Positions 9,286-23,595 are shown, counted from the first letter of the stretch. The stretch is 64,000 nt of DNA from AWTP1-13 sp963832445 (GCA_963832445.1 CAWHUM010000022.1:233779-297778), one strand, 5' to 3'. A program made the numbers and translations. Notes: a model not told the origin generated them from the letters alone.

Positions 9286-11574
9286 ATGCAGACAAAAGGT
9301 GCTGACACCAGGATTGCTCCCACCGAGCCGGCGCTGCGCATCATCATGCGCAGGCTGCGGGAGATCATGGCCGAGCCATCGGACGGCCAGTCGCGCCTCG
9401 ACAAGATCGTGCGCCAGATCGCCGGCCTGATGGTGGCCGAGGTCTCCTCCATCTACCTCAAGCGCCAGGACGGCTCGCTCGAGCTGTTCGCCACCGAGGG
9501 CCTCAACCCCAGCGCCGTGCACAATACGCTCTTGAAACGCGGCGAGGGCCTGGTCGGCCGCTGCGCGGAACTGGCGGTGCCCATCAACGAGCCCGACGCG
9601 CAGAACCACCCCGCGTTCTCCTACCGCCCAGAGACGGGCGAGGAAATCTACCATTCCTTCCTGGCCGTGCCGGTGCTGCGCGGCGGCGAGGTGCTGGGGG
9701 TCCTCACCGTGCAGAACAAGACCCAGAAGGAATACTCCGACGAGGACGTCGAGGTGCTGCAGACGACAGCCATGGTGCTGGCCGAGCATCTGGTGTCCGG
9801 CGCGGTCGCCGGCGTCAACACGGGAGCCGATTATAGCCGTGCCGTGGGTCACGTCGTGCGCGGCCAGCCGCTGTCGGAAGGCATCGCGCTCGGGCATGCC
9901 GTGCTGCACGAGCCCCGCGTGGTCGTCACCGAGGTCAAGGCCGAAGACCCTGCGGCGGAGACCACGAGGCTCGAGGCCGCCGTCGACGAGCTCAAGGCCT
10001 CCATCGACGAGGTGCTGGAGCAGGGCGAGCTCAGCCCCACCGGCGAGCATCGCGAGGTGCTCGAGGCCTATCGCATGTTCGCTCACGATCGCGGCTGGCT
10101 GCGGCGCATGAAGGAAGCGATCCGCCGCGGCATGACGGCGGAGGCGGCGGTCGAGCGCGTGCAGAACGATACCCGCTCGCGCATGCTGCGCCAGGCGGAC
10201 TCCTATTGGCACGAGCGGCTGAAAGACCTCGACGCCTTGTCCGACCGGCTGCTGCGCGTCCTCTCGGGGAGCCCGCGTGCGCCGGGCTCCATCGCCAACC
10301 TGCCGCACGACACGGTGCTGATCGCCCGCAGCATGGGTCCCGCCGACCTGCTCGACTACGACCGCTCGCGTGTGCGCGGCCTCGTGCTCGAAGACTCGGG
10401 GGGGCAGAGCCATGTCGCCATTGTCGCCAAGGCGCTGGGCATTCCCGCCATCGGCAACGCCCGCGGCGTCATGGAGCGCATCGATCAGGGCAATCCCGTC
10501 ATCGTCGACGCCGAGAGCGGCGAGGTGCATATCCGCCCGAGCGGCGGCGTCATCACCGCCTACGGCGACAAGGCCCGCTTCAGGGCGCGGCGGCAGCGCA
10601 AGTATCGCGCGCTGCGCGACCGGCCCGCCGTCACCAAGGACGGCCAGCGCATCGAGCTGCACATCAACGCCGGGCTCGAGATGGATGTGGCGCACCTTGT
10701 CGAGTCGGGCGCCGACGGCATCGGCCTCTTCCGCACCGAGCTGCAGTTCATGATCTCCGCGGCCTTGCCGCGCTTGGAGCGGCAGACGCAGATGTACCGC
10801 TCGATCATCTTGGGCGCGGGCAGCAGGCCGGTCGTGTTCCGCAGCCTCGACGTGGGCGGCGACAAGGCCCTGCCCTATCTGCGCCAGCCCGAAGAGGAGA
10901 ATCCCGCGCTCGGCTGGCGTGCCATCCGCCTGTCGCTCGATCGGCCAGGTCTGCTGCGCACCCAGGTCCGTGCCTTGCTCCGGGCAACCGCGGGAGGCGA
11001 GCTGCGCCTGCTGCTGCCGATGGTGACCACGGTCGGCGAAGTCGACATGGCCCGCGCCTTCATCGATCGCGAGCTGACATTGATGCGCCGGCGCGGCGCC
11101 CCCGACCCCGCGCGTGTCATACTGGGCGCCATGATCGAGGTGCCATCCCTGCTCTACGAGCTGGAAGCGCTTCTACCCAAGGTCGATTTCATCTCGGTCG
11201 GCAGCAACGACCTGTTGCAGTATCTGTTCGCGGCCGATCGCAATAATCCGCGGGTCGCCGCCCGCTACGATGCGCTCTCTGCCGCCCCGCTGCGGGCGCT
11301 GGCAGTGATCGCGGATGCAGCCAGGCGCCATGGCCGCCCGCTCAGCCTGTGCGGCGAGATGGCCGGCCGTCCCTTGGAGGCCATGGCGCTCATCGGTCTT
11401 GGTTACCGCTCGATATCCATGGCGCCGGCCTCGATCGGGCCCGTCAAATCCATGATCCTGAGCCTAAATGCCGGCGCGCTGGAGCGCTGGATGGCGGCCC
11501 AGCTGCGGGCAGGCGAAGGGGGCTTGCGCGCCCGCCTCAAGCGCTTCGCCGAGGAACAAGGTGTGGAGATCTAG
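9286..11574 (+). CDS. ptsP: phosphoenolpyruvate-protein phosphotransferase, nitrogen PTS (EI-Ntr)
   Basis: A 762-residue enzyme I of the nitrogen phosphotransferase system. An N-terminal GAF domain (about 20-165; LMVAEVSSIYLKRQDGSLEL, GEGLVGRCAE) senses a small ligand, glutamine in studied homologues. It is followed by the EI N-domain with the phospho-histidine loop GGQSHVAIVAKALGIPAIGN and the PEP-binding TIM barrel (GIGLFRTELQFM, RSLDVGGDKALPYL, GAMIEVPSL, VGSNDLLQYLFAADRNN) with the catalytic cysteine in LSLCGEMAGRP. It passes phosphate from PEP to NPr and then EIIA-Ntr, which regulate potassium, nitrogen and stress functions. ATG 9286 fits the family start; the frame is open from 9196. 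Confidence 0.97.
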   Translation: MQTKGADTRIAPTEPALRIIMRRLREIMAEPSDGQSRLDKIVRQIAGLMVAEVSSIYLKRQDGSLELFATEGLNPSAVHNTLLKRGEGLVGRCAELAVPINEPDAQNHPAFSYRPETGEEIYHSFLAVPVLRGGEVLGVLTVQNKTQKEYSDEDVEVLQTTAMVLAEHLVSGAVAGVNTGADYSRAVGHVVRGQPLSEGIALGHAVLHEPRVVVTEVKAEDPAAETTRLEAAVDELKASIDEVLEQGELSPTGEHREVLEAYRMFAHDRGWLRRMKEAIRRGMTAEAAVERVQNDTRSRMLRQADSYWHERLKDLDALSDRLLRVLSGSPRAPGSIANLPHDTVLIARSMGPADLLDYDRSRVRGLVLEDSGGQSHVAIVAKALGIPAIGNARGVMERIDQGNPVIVDAESGEVHIRPSGGVITAYGDKARFRARRQRKYRALRDRPAVTKDGQRIELHINAGLEMDVAHLVESGADGIGLFRTELQFMISAALPRLERQTQMYRSIILGAGSRPVVFRSLDVGGDKALPYLRQPEEENPALGWRAIRLSLDRPGLLRTQVRALLRATAGGELRLLLPMVTTVGEVDMARAFIDRELTLMRRRGAPDPARVILGAMIEVPSLLYELEALLPKVDFISVGSNDLLQYLFAADRNNPRVAARYDALSAAPLRALAVIADAARRHGRPLSLCGEMAGRPLEAMALIGLGYRSISMAPASIGPVKSMILSLNAGALERWMAAQLRAGEGGLRARLKRFAEEQGVEI

Positions 11575-11671
11575 CCCGGATCTGGGGGCTTGCCTCGTTG
11601 ATGCCTTACATGCGTATTCTTAGGGGGCCATCGGTCCGCTAGAGGACCAGTGGGAGTAGTTGCGTCCTATC

Positions 11672-12376
11672 ATGCGTATGAGGCTGCCAGCGGCAGACGT
11701 ACCCCCGCGCTCGCGCGCGCAGGCCGCGTCGTCGCGACTGCCCAATGGCACTCCCGGTGGATTCGACGTTGCTGGACGGGATGTCAATATCGGCCATATC
11801 TTCCGCAACATGCGCGCCGCCACGCGGCTGCCGCGCGAGGCAGTTGCCCGCCGTCTGGCGACCACTGCCGCCACCATAGAGGACTTGGAGAACGGCGCCG
11901 TTTCCTCCTTGCCGCGTTGGCCCGAGACCGTCCGCATCGTTCGCAGCTATTGCGAGATCCTGCGGCTCGATCCCGAGCCGATCCTGTGGCGGATCCATCG
12001 CCAGCTGCAGACAGCCAGTCCCTTTTCGGACTCACCCACCCGCTCGGGGCCTCCGGGGGTGCCGCATGCCCTCCTGCGCAAGGACCAGCCCCGATCCCGC
12101 GCCCCTTCCGGAAGGCGGCGGCGCCGCGCGCGAAGAATGTTCGCTTTCAGCGCCCCTATCGCCCTGGCGGCTGCCGCGTTCTACTTCGCTCAAGCCGCGC
12201 CCGCGCCCATCTATCGTGCCATCGCGATGCTCCCGCAGCCCGTTGGGAGCGGCGCCCGCGCCGTCATGGACAACATCATGCTATTCTCCGCGCCGCGCCG
12301 CGATGGGCTCAGGTGGATCGATGTCGGCGATCCCCGGTTGCGCAAAGTCGACAAATTGCAGACAAGCGTGCGCTAG
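11672..12376 (+). CDS. RodZ-like helix-turn-helix / single-TM protein
   Basis: A 234-residue protein with an N-terminal HTH of the RodZ/helix_turn_helix_25 type (about 45-105: IFRNMRAATRLPREAVARRL, TIEDLENGAVSSLP), a basic linker (RRRRRARR) and one membrane segment (about 155-172, FSAPIALAAAAFYFA), then a short periplasmic tail. The topology matches RodZ, which links MreB to the membrane, but the C-terminal beta domain is missing. Its place between ptsP and prfA recurs in Hyphomicrobiales. ATG 11672 is preferred; TTG 11660 is also open. Role unknown. Confidence 0.65.
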   Translation: MRMRLPAADVPPRSRAQAASSRLPNGTPGGFDVAGRDVNIGHIFRNMRAATRLPREAVARRLATTAATIEDLENGAVSSLPRWPETVRIVRSYCEILRLDPEPILWRIHRQLQTASPFSDSPTRSGPPGVPHALLRKDQPRSRAPSGRRRRRARRMFAFSAPIALAAAAFYFAQAAPAPIYRAIAMLPQPVGSGARAVMDNIMLFSAPRRDGLRWIDVGDPRLRKVDKLQTSVR

Positions 12377-12450
12377 CGCTAGCTCGCCGGCCGTTGGCAG
12401 TGGCGGGCTGTCGCCGAACCCTTGACCTTGATGCAGGCATACCAGCGCAG

Positions 12451-13539
12451 ATGACCGCCATACCTTCCAATACGCTCGACCGGGTTGTTCAGCGCTGGGA
12501 AGAGATCCAGGCCGACCTCAATCGTGGCGTCAATCCCGCGACTTACGCCCAGCTCACCAAGGAGTTCGCCGAGCTCAATCCGGTCGTCGAGACCGTGCAG
12601 GAGCTGCGCAGGCTGGAAAGCGAGCGGGCCGACCTCGAGCAGCTGATGGCAGATCCCTCCACCGAGAAGGGCCTGAAGGAGCTTGCGCAGGAGGAGTTCG
12701 CTCAGATCGACGCTCGGCTGGTTGAAGTGAAGGAGAAGCTGCGCATCCGCCTTCTCCCCAAAGATGCCGCCGACGAGAAGAGCGCCATCCTCGAGGTGCG
12801 CGCCGGCACCGGAGGCGACGAGGCTGCCCTGTTCGCGGCCGATCTCTTCCGCATGTACGGCCGCTACGCCGAGCGGCACGGCTGGAAGACCGAGATCATC
12901 TCCGCCTCCGAGAGCGACCTCGGCGGCTACAAGGAGATTGTCGCGTCCATCTCCGGCAGGGGCGTGTTCGCGCGCCTCAAGTACGAGTCGGGCGTGCATC
13001 GCGTGCAGCGCATACCTCTGACCGAGGCGGGCGGCCGCATCCACACTTCCGCCGCTACCGTCGCGGTGCTGCCGGAGGCTGAGGACATCGACATCGACAT
13101 CAAGCCCGAGGAAATCCGCATCGATACGATGCGGGCGGGCGGGGCCGGCGGGCAGCACGTCAACAAGACCGATTCTGCCGTGCGCATCACCCACCTTCCG
13201 ACCGGCATCGTCGCGGTGTCGGCGGAGAAGTCGCAGCACCAGAACCGGCGCCTGGCGATGCAGGTGCTGCGCGCGCGCCTGTTCGAGATGGAACGCGACA
13301 AGGCTGCCAATGCGCGCGCCGCCCAGCGCCGCGATCAGGTAGGCTCGGGCGACCGCTCGCAGCGCATCCGCACCTACAATTTCCCGCAGGGGCGGGTGAC
13401 CGACCACCGCATCGGCCTGACCCTGCACAAGCTCGACGAGGTGCTGGAAGGCGCCGCGCTCGACGAGCTGATCGACGCCCTGGTCGCCAACGACCAGGCA
13501 AGTCAACTGGCGGCCATGAAGTCCGATGCCAGCGCTTGA
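12451..13539 (+). CDS. prfA: peptide chain release factor 1
   Basis: A 362-residue class I release factor that reads UAA and UAG. The GGQ motif responsible for peptidyl-tRNA hydrolysis is seen in AGGAGGQHVNKT, and the codon-recognition region includes PEAEDIDIDIKPEEIRIDT. The end RVTDHRIGLTLHKLDEVL is typical. ATG 12451 gives the normal length. The stop overlaps prmC by 14 bp, so the factor and the enzyme that methylates its GGQ glutamine are translationally coupled. Confidence 0.97.
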   Translation: MTAIPSNTLDRVVQRWEEIQADLNRGVNPATYAQLTKEFAELNPVVETVQELRRLESERADLEQLMADPSTEKGLKELAQEEFAQIDARLVEVKEKLRIRLLPKDAADEKSAILEVRAGTGGDEAALFAADLFRMYGRYAERHGWKTEIISASESDLGGYKEIVASISGRGVFARLKYESGVHRVQRIPLTEAGGRIHTSAATVAVLPEAEDIDIDIKPEEIRIDTMRAGGAGGQHVNKTDSAVRITHLPTGIVAVSAEKSQHQNRRLAMQVLRARLFEMERDKAANARAAQRRDQVGSGDRSQRIRTYNFPQGRVTDHRIGLTLHKLDEVLEGAALDELIDALVANDQASQLAAMKSDASA

Positions 13540-14425
13540 TGCCACCTGGGCCCGGCGCCAGCACACCATCGGCTCCGCGTTGCGCGAGTTGGCGGCCGAG
13601 CTCAAGCGAGCCGGCATCGAGGGCGCAGGCGGCGACGTGCGCCGGCTGATGGCCGATGTTCTCGGGGCCTCGGGCGCCGACCTCTTGCGCGAGCCCGAGC
13701 GGCCGCTGAGCGTCGCGCAGATGGATGCCCTTTGCCGCTACGTGGAGCGCCGCAAGCGGCACGAGCCGGTGTCGCGCATGCTCGGCAAGCGCGATTTCTA
13801 CGGCCGCACCTTCGCCATCTCGCCGGCAACGCTCGACCCGCGCCCGGACAGCGAGACGGTCATCGTCACGGCGCTGGAGATCGCGCGGGAGGATGGCTGG
13901 CAGGCAAGTCCGCTACGCATATTGGACGTGGGCACTGGCACCGGCTGCCTGCTTCTCACGCTATTGGGTGAGCTGCCCCACGCCACCGGCCTCGGCAGCG
14001 ACATCAGCGAGCCCGCGCTGGCCACGGCATGCGACAATGCGCGCAGCCTCGGCATGACGTCGCGGGTAAGCTGGGTCAGGGCTGATGCCCTTGAAGGAAT
14101 TGCCGGTCCCTTCCATATGTTAATTGGAAATCCACCATACGTGCGGACCGCCGATATCGCGCATCTTGAACCTGAGGTGCGAGAGTTCGATCCGGTGACA
14201 GCCCTGGATGGTGGCATCGACGGGTTGGCGGTTTATCGGCGCCTGCTGGAGCGGGCCGGAACCGTGGTTCCTAGCGGTTGGATCGTGCTCGAGGTGGGTC
14301 ACGATCAAGCAGAGGCAGCGGCCGATCTGCTGGCCGCCGCGCCCTACGTCGATGCAGCGCGAATCCGCGTACGGCTGGATGTCTCCGGAAGGAGACGCTG
14401 TGTTGCAGCGAGAACACTAGGTTGA
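13526..14425 (+). CDS. prmC: peptide chain release factor N(5)-glutamine methyltransferase
   Basis: A 299-residue SAM-dependent enzyme that methylates the GGQ glutamine of release factors. The N-terminal helical domain (1-85) is followed by the Rossmann fold with LDVGTGTGCLLLTLL, and the substrate-binding NPPY motif is present in MLIGNPPYVR. The ATG lies inside the 3' end of prfA, so expression is coupled. The protein ends normally (RRRCVAARTLG). Confidence 0.95.
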   Translation: MPALDATWARRQHTIGSALRELAAELKRAGIEGAGGDVRRLMADVLGASGADLLREPERPLSVAQMDALCRYVERRKRHEPVSRMLGKRDFYGRTFAISPATLDPRPDSETVIVTALEIAREDGWQASPLRILDVGTGTGCLLLTLLGELPHATGLGSDISEPALATACDNARSLGMTSRVSWVRADALEGIAGPFHMLIGNPPYVRTADIAHLEPEVREFDPVTALDGGIDGLAVYRRLLERAGTVVPSGWIVLEVGHDQAEAAADLLAAAPYVDAARIRVRLDVSGRRRCVAARTLG

Positions 14426-14832
14426 GCATATCCCAGAAACCCCTTGGATTCTGGCTGGCGGCGGGTTAGTGTCGTGTCCCAGTGGAATCGCCCTGTCGTT
14501 CACCCTTCTGATTTACGAGAGTGGGTGGGTGGACCGGGTGACGCGCAGCAGTTCGGATGCTCGCAACAAGGCAGACGTACAGTCAGCACCACTAGCCGCC
14601 CAAGAGACGGACTGATGGCATGACTTGCCAAGCTAGCGCTATGCCCGCGTGGGGGCTGGCGCGGTAAGAGGGTCGAGGCTATCGCCTTCAATTGTACGCA
14701 ACGCTCAGGTCGAGAAGCGAGCTGCGGCCGCGGATCGCCAGAGCTGGCCAGGCGCGCTGGCGCAGTGAGTTCCCGCGTGCATTTGCACGGGTGGAAGTGG
14801 ATGTTTCATGTAAGACGGGAGCCTTTAGGGCA
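14426..14832. other. intergenic region prmC-DUF4167
   Basis: About 400 bases with no supported gene. A frame continuous with the DUF4167 gene is open back to TTG 14692 but has no family similarity. The region probably holds the DUF4167 promoter and leader; no clear promoter or terminator can be named. Confidence 0.4.
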
Positions 14833-15579
14833 GTGAGGCAAGGACAGCAAAATCGCCGCGGACGCGGGCGCAACAACAGCCGCAAGGGCGGGCACCACCA
14901 TAACCCGCTCTCGCGCAGTTTCGAATCCAACGGTCCGGACGTGAAGATTCGCGGCACTCCGGCCCACATCGCGGAAAAGTACATGGCTCTGGCGCGGGAC
15001 GCCCAATCCTCGGGCGATCCGGTGCTTGCCGAGAACTATCTGCAGCATGCCGAGCACTACGGCCGCATAATCATGGCCTACCGCGAGCAGCTCAATCAGC
15101 CGGGCGAAGCGGGCATGAACGGCAACGGCCAGCGCATGCGTGGGCCCGGTGACCTGTCCGAGGGCGGCGACGACTTCGGAGAGGACGATGGCGACCAGGC
15201 CATCGACGATGGCTTCTCCCAACCCTTCCAACCGCAGGTGCATCCCCAGCAGTCGCCGCGGCACGATGCCGGCCGGCATGAGGGAACCAACCGCCACGAC
15301 CGGCCATTCCGCCGCGACCAGGGCCGCCATCGCGATCGCGACAGGTTCAACGATCGCGGCGATCGCAATGGTATGAGCGACCGGCCGATTGAAGGCCGCC
15401 CGCAGCCTGCTCCGCAGGATCGCCAGCCTGAACAGCCGGGCGAGGCGGGCGGTGGTGATCCCCGGCGTCGCGACCGGCCGCAGCAGCAGCACGAGCAGCC
15501 GGAGTTCCTCCGCCGCCCGGTGCGCCGGACGCGCAGCGAAAGCGAAGAGCCCGCAAAGGACGAGCCCTCCCGCGACTGA
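14833..15579 (+). CDS. DUF4167 domain-containing protein
   Basis: A 248-residue protein starting VRQGQQNRRGRGRNNSRKGG from GTG 14833, the family consensus start, preceded by purine-rich sequence. The DUF4167 core follows (FESNGPDVKIRGTPAHIAE, KYMALARDAQSSGDPVLAEN, YLQHAEHYGRIIMAYREQL). The remainder is a disordered polar tail rich in Arg, Asp, Gln, His and Gly. The basic RGR/RKGG start suggests RNA binding. The family is nearly confined to Alphaproteobacteria and sits downstream of prfA-prmC; its function is undetermined. A short paralogue lies at 5597-5821. Confidence 0.88.
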   Translation: MRQGQQNRRGRGRNNSRKGGHHHNPLSRSFESNGPDVKIRGTPAHIAEKYMALARDAQSSGDPVLAENYLQHAEHYGRIIMAYREQLNQPGEAGMNGNGQRMRGPGDLSEGGDDFGEDDGDQAIDDGFSQPFQPQVHPQQSPRHDAGRHEGTNRHDRPFRRDQGRHRDRDRFNDRGDRNGMSDRPIEGRPQPAPQDRQPEQPGEAGGGDPRRRDRPQQQHEQPEFLRRPVRRTRSESEEPAKDEPSRD

Positions 15580-15642
15580 CGCGGGCGGGTGAGGTCGCGG
15601 CCAATTGGCCAGCGCTGACGTTTGCCAAGGCTTGACAGCGGC

Positions 15643-16398
15643 CTAAGCCGGCACCGCTACCGGTGCCCCCACGGCGATGTTTCCGCCTTCCAGCACCTTC
15701 GCGTAAATCCCCACATCCTGATGGCCCCACGTCCGCAGCAGGTGGGCGGGGATGGCCATGTCGCGCGCCCCGGTCGAGGGGTCGACATTGGTGGCGTCGC
15801 AGCGCTGGGTGCGGGCAAATACCTTTAGCCTGGCAGGGCCGACCGAGATCTCCTTGTCGAGCCAGTTGAACTCGGCCCAGGGCTCGACACCTTCCAGATA
15901 GAGATTGGCGCGAAAGCGCAGGGGGTCGACCGGGCGGCCGAGGGTCCGCCCTATCTCCTGCGCGCTCGCCAGGTTGACGATGTGCACGCACTTGGCGGAC
16001 ACGTCCGAGAAGCTGTGGCCGTCTGCGTGGACGATCCTGGGCGCTCCGCGCAACTCTGTCTTCATGTAGGCGGCAATGAACTGTTCGATCAGCTGCCGGC
16101 CGAGCGGCGTCGCGAGCTGCCCGCGCGCCACCTGCTTGCCGTCGCGGAAGATAGTCAGCGTTTGGGTGGTGTCGTCGAACTTGGCTCGCAGCGTCGCCAG
16201 CCGCTCGTCGCGCATCAGCATCAGGAACGTGATCTTGGGAAGATGCCGCGGCGCCTGCGGGTCGAAGCGGCCGGGGCCGTTCTCGATGGCATAGGCGCGG
16301 TCGAACGGCAGCGTCTGGCCTGGGCTCAGCTCTACGCTCTGCAGCGGCTCCGGCGTGAGGCCCTTTATCGGGTAGCGATAGATGTTGGCGATGTGCAT
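15643..16398 (-). CDS. MOSC domain-containing protein
   Basis: A 251-residue protein with an N-terminal MOSC_N beta barrel (IANIYRYPIKGLTPEPLQSV, PFDRAYAIENG) and a C-terminal MOSC domain containing the invariant cysteine in TQRCDATNVDPSTGARD. MOSC proteins bind sulfur or molybdenum cofactor and resemble mARC or YcbX reductases that reduce N-hydroxylated compounds. No ferredoxin domain is fused. It is transcribed away from clpB, with 233 bp between starts. Confidence 0.9.
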   Translation of the reverse strand: MHIANIYRYPIKGLTPEPLQSVELSPGQTLPFDRAYAIENGPGRFDPQAPRHLPKITFLMLMRDERLATLRAKFDDTTQTLTIFRDGKQVARGQLATPLGRQLIEQFIAAYMKTELRGAPRIVHADGHSFSDVSAKCVHIVNLASAQEIGRTLGRPVDPLRFRANLYLEGVEPWAEFNWLDKEISVGPARLKVFARTQRCDATNVDPSTGARDMAIPAHLLRTWGHQDVGIYAKVLEGGNIAVGAPVAVPA

Positions 16399-16631
16399 GC
16401 CGCACCTCTAGCTGGTCGCCCCTTTGCTGTCACTGGCCGCACTGGCTGGCGAGTTACCCACATTTGCCCGCGCCAGGACTTCATGCCGCCCACTCGCCAC
16501 ACTATATGTGGCAGAGAAGCCTTGGCCGCGGATGCCGACTCGGGTCCGTTGTCGGGCCAACTGCTTATCCTTTGAGAAGGCGGCTGGTTCCGCGCCTGTT
16601 GGGCGGGGCTGCCGTGCCGAGGAGGGACCAC

Positions 16632-19229
<2,598 letters not shown>

Positions 19230-19256
19230 GTGATGGGCTCGTCCGGCTGAGGCAGG

Positions 19257-21234
19257 CTAGCGCGTGCTGGCGGTCATCACCTTGGTGGAGACAGGGTGCT
19301 GCCGCATCAGCTGATCGATGCGGGCCTTCTCCCGCTTGAAGTCGGCGAGGTCCTTGCCGGTCAGCTGCCGATCGTTTGGCACCTGGATCGACATGGGGTT
19401 CACGAAATCGCCGTTCACCAGCACCTCGAAGTGCACGTGCGGGCCCGACGACAGGCCCGTTGAGCCGACGTAGCCGATGATCTGCCCTTGCCGCACCCGG
19501 ATTCCGGGGCTCACGCCGGGAGCGTACTTGGACATGTGTCCGTACGCGGTCTTGTAGCCGTTGGCATGGCGAATGCGAATGTAGTTGCCGTACTCGCCTT
19601 TGGCTCCCACCTCTTCGATCACGCCGTTGCCGGCGGCCATGATCGGGGTGCCGTGCGCCGTCGCCCAGTCCACGCCTGTGTGCATTTTTGCGGTCAGCAG
19701 CAACGGGTGGCGCCGCAGGCCGTAGCCCGAGGTGATGCGCACGTTCTCGCCGCGAACCGGACGCCGCACGAGGAACTTGCGCGAGGTGCTTGCCTCCCTG
19801 TCGTAGAAGTCCGTGGTCCCGTCGCTCGTGCGGAAACGGTAGAACTTGTGCGTCTCGCCGCCTGCCGTGACGAAGGTTGCGAGCAATTCGCCGATCTCAC
19901 CGTCGATGCCCTTCGACTCGCCCTTCATGTCGAAAAAGAATTCCACACCGTCGCCCACGCGCACCTGCTGGCGAAAATCGGTGTCGTAGGCGTGCACGCG
20001 CATGATCTGCAGGATCAAGTCGTCGGGCACGCCCTGCCTGGAAGCCGTGAAATGCAGGCTCGAGTACAGGCTCTTGTCCTGCACCTGGTCGTTGTCGCCG
20101 AGCACGGACGCCGTGATGCGCTCTTCAGGGAGGGTGGCGCTCGGCTCGTACCCGCCAGTTGCAACGCGCGAGATGGTCACCTTGTGCGCGCCGGCATCGT
20201 CGAACACGCTGACGCGCACGGGCTCCCCGCTGGGCTTGGCGGGCGACGGCAGGGTAGTGACCCGAACCTCGTAGCCGGGCAGCAGGAGGCTCTCCGGGAA
20301 TATCGGGCGCACGGCATCGATCATCGTGCGCACCTGCCAGGCCTGCGCGCCGAACCGCGCCAGGATGCGCGCGCAGCGTATCGCCCTTCTGCACCCTCAC
20401 GGGAGGAAGCGCTCGGCCCGCGAAGTCGTCGGGCTGGTCCTCGTGCTCGAGCGTGGTCTTGGTCAGGATGGACGTCTGCGGTGCGGGGGCATCCGCAACC
20501 CGTTGCGCGCGCCCCGCCAGCAGCTCGCCTCCAGAGGTACCGCTCGCCTCTTCGGCCGCCTGCGCGCGGGCCACCAGTGCGGCCACCTCACTGGCATCCA
20601 TCTCCTGTCCGTCTTCGCTCGACAGGATTCCGTTGAGCTCGATCAGCCTGACGTCGGCTTCCTGCGGCAGGTCTGCCCGGTCGGCGTCGCCCAGAGGCGT
20701 GCTGTTGGCGTAAAGCTTGAGCGGATTGAACGTCGGCACCCTCTGCGCTTGCGCCTTGGACACCGGGGCCAGACGCGCCACCAATCGCATGTAGTACTTG
20801 TGCTGCAGATATTCGCGAGGGCCGCGGCGCTCCTTGATCGGATCGGCAATGTAAGAGGTCGTCGCAATAGCTCCGCTCGGGATGACCAGTTTGTCTGTCT
20901 TGGGGAGCGCCCACCGCAGACCGTCCACCCGAGCAATAGGCAGCGCCAGCGGCGTATCGCGCAGGCGTTCGAAGATGTCGCGTGCGCCTTCCTGGGCATC
21001 CATGGAGCCGGCGATGGCGACGAAAATGGCAAGCGCGCCTACCCCGCCGGCAAGGCAGGTGCTCAGGAGCCAGCGGAAGCGGCCGCCCTGCCTGCTGTCG
21101 GCATGGTCGCTGACGTAGATTTCCGGGAGCGGGCGGCCCGTCCGCCCGAGATAGGCATGCGGGCGGCTGCGTGAGGAGCTGGGCACAAGCCGGGGCCGTA
21201 TGCGGCCAAGCGGTGCGTGGCGCCTCGTATCCAT
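19257..21234 (-). CDS. M23 family metallopeptidase (peptidoglycan endopeptidase), one frameshift
   Basis: A cytoplasmic N-terminus is followed by one membrane anchor (about residues 50-75, LLSTCLAGGVGALAIFVAI), a long periplasmic region, a LysM/OapA-like segment (VQKGDTLR) and a C-terminal lysostaphin-type M23 domain with HTGVD (zinc ligands H and D) and HVHFEV (the HxH). Such proteins cleave peptidoglycan cross-links or activate amidases at division. The frame breaks near 20355: the upstream part ends in VQKGDTLR and the downstream part resumes with QVRTMIDAVRPIF. Removing one base from the GC run restores ILARFGAQAW between them, so a base-call error is likely. Total length about 655 residues. 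The start at 21234 gives the usual basic N-terminus. Confidence 0.85.
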
Positions 21235-21456
21235 CAGCGTTGCCCCTCCCTCCCCGAGATCGCCGCGGCGACAGCGCCCCGTTGCGCGCTTCGCAGGGAA
21301 CTGGTACGGCCTTACACCGCCTGATTCGGGGAACCGCGGCTGACGCCGACTTCCCCGTGCCCCTGTTCAAGCTTGTGCGGTGCAATGCTGGCTGTTTTGG
21401 GGCGCGACCAATGCGCCACGAGCGAGCGCGAACGCACAAAATCGTTGGCCCAGGGG

Positions 21457-21485
21457 TTGACATTCGGGCGTGGTTGCTATTATTT
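21457..21485 (+). promoter_or_regulatory. probable rRNA operon promoter
   Basis: A consensus -35 TTGACA stands at 21457-21462. A -10-like TATTAT lies at 21478-21483 (15-base spacing) or TTATTT at 21480-21485 (17-base spacing). It is 390 bp upstream of 16S and in the right orientation. Confidence 0.55.
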
Positions 21486-21641
21486 AGCTTCTCTCGCGCG
21501 CCATGTAGTGGTGCGCGACAGTGGGCAGCATCTCCGGATTGATACGAGGCTCGCCTGGACTGACCGGGCGTAAAGTCTCGTCTTCTTCGCAGCGGGGCGG
21601 CGTGAGCCGAACCGCTGATTGGGATCGCTGACCCCTAGGCG

Positions 21642-21653
21642 TGCTCTTTGACA
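21642..21653 (+). promoter_or_regulatory. rrn leader boxA antitermination element
   Basis: TGCTCTTTGACA matches the boxA core of rRNA leaders bound by NusB-NusE. It sits between the promoter and the 16S gene, as expected for ribosomal antitermination. Confidence 0.7.
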
Positions 21654-21875
21654 AGTGGTTTGAAGAAAGGGAAACGCAGGCGGCGGAGTCCTGGCGGATC
21701 CGTTGGGCGCGCAAGCGCCTGGTGGATCGAACAGACTCTGGCGAACTTCTGCGTTTCAAGCCATCACCATACGCGTCAGGTGCGGAGCAATCCGCGCAGG
21801 GTGCGTTTTGTGTGAAGGTGCCCGTTACGCAGAGATTCCTTGGATAACCTCCAAGCCAAACCAGATCGAGCTTTC

Positions 21876-23367
<1,492 letters not shown>

Positions 23368-23518
23368 GCCAGGAAGCACGAGGTCTGAAACCATCTCGGT
23401 TTCGCTCTTTCCCGGCGCTTAGAAACACATGGGCCCATGAAGCGCCAGCTTCGGGCTCTTTTGCGGGACACCGCCGCCTTCGTTTCTCTTTCTTCGTTGG
23501 ACATCCGCCGCGTTTAGC

Positions 23519-23595
23519 GGGCCTGTAGCTCAGTTGGTTAGAGCGCGCGCTTGATAAGCGTGAGGTCGAAAGTTCAAATCTTTCCAGGCCCACCA
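23519..23595 (+). tRNA. tRNA-Ile (GAT)
   Basis: A 77-base cloverleaf from GGGCCTGTAGC to an encoded CCA. The acceptor GGGCCTG pairs with CAGGCCC, the anticodon GAT is at 23553-23555, and the T arm is AGTTCAAAT. It lies in the 16S-23S spacer, the usual position. Confidence 0.97.

Noticed and set aside
9220..10695. Long open frame on the minus strand opposite ptsP (491 codons)
   Set aside because: It is the complement of a high-GC gene with clear PtsP similarity; its translation shows no family features.
16440..16631. Heat-shock sigma-32-type promoter upstream of clpB
   Set aside because: CTTGG and TATATG or CTTATC words occur, but no -35/-10 pair has acceptable spacing.
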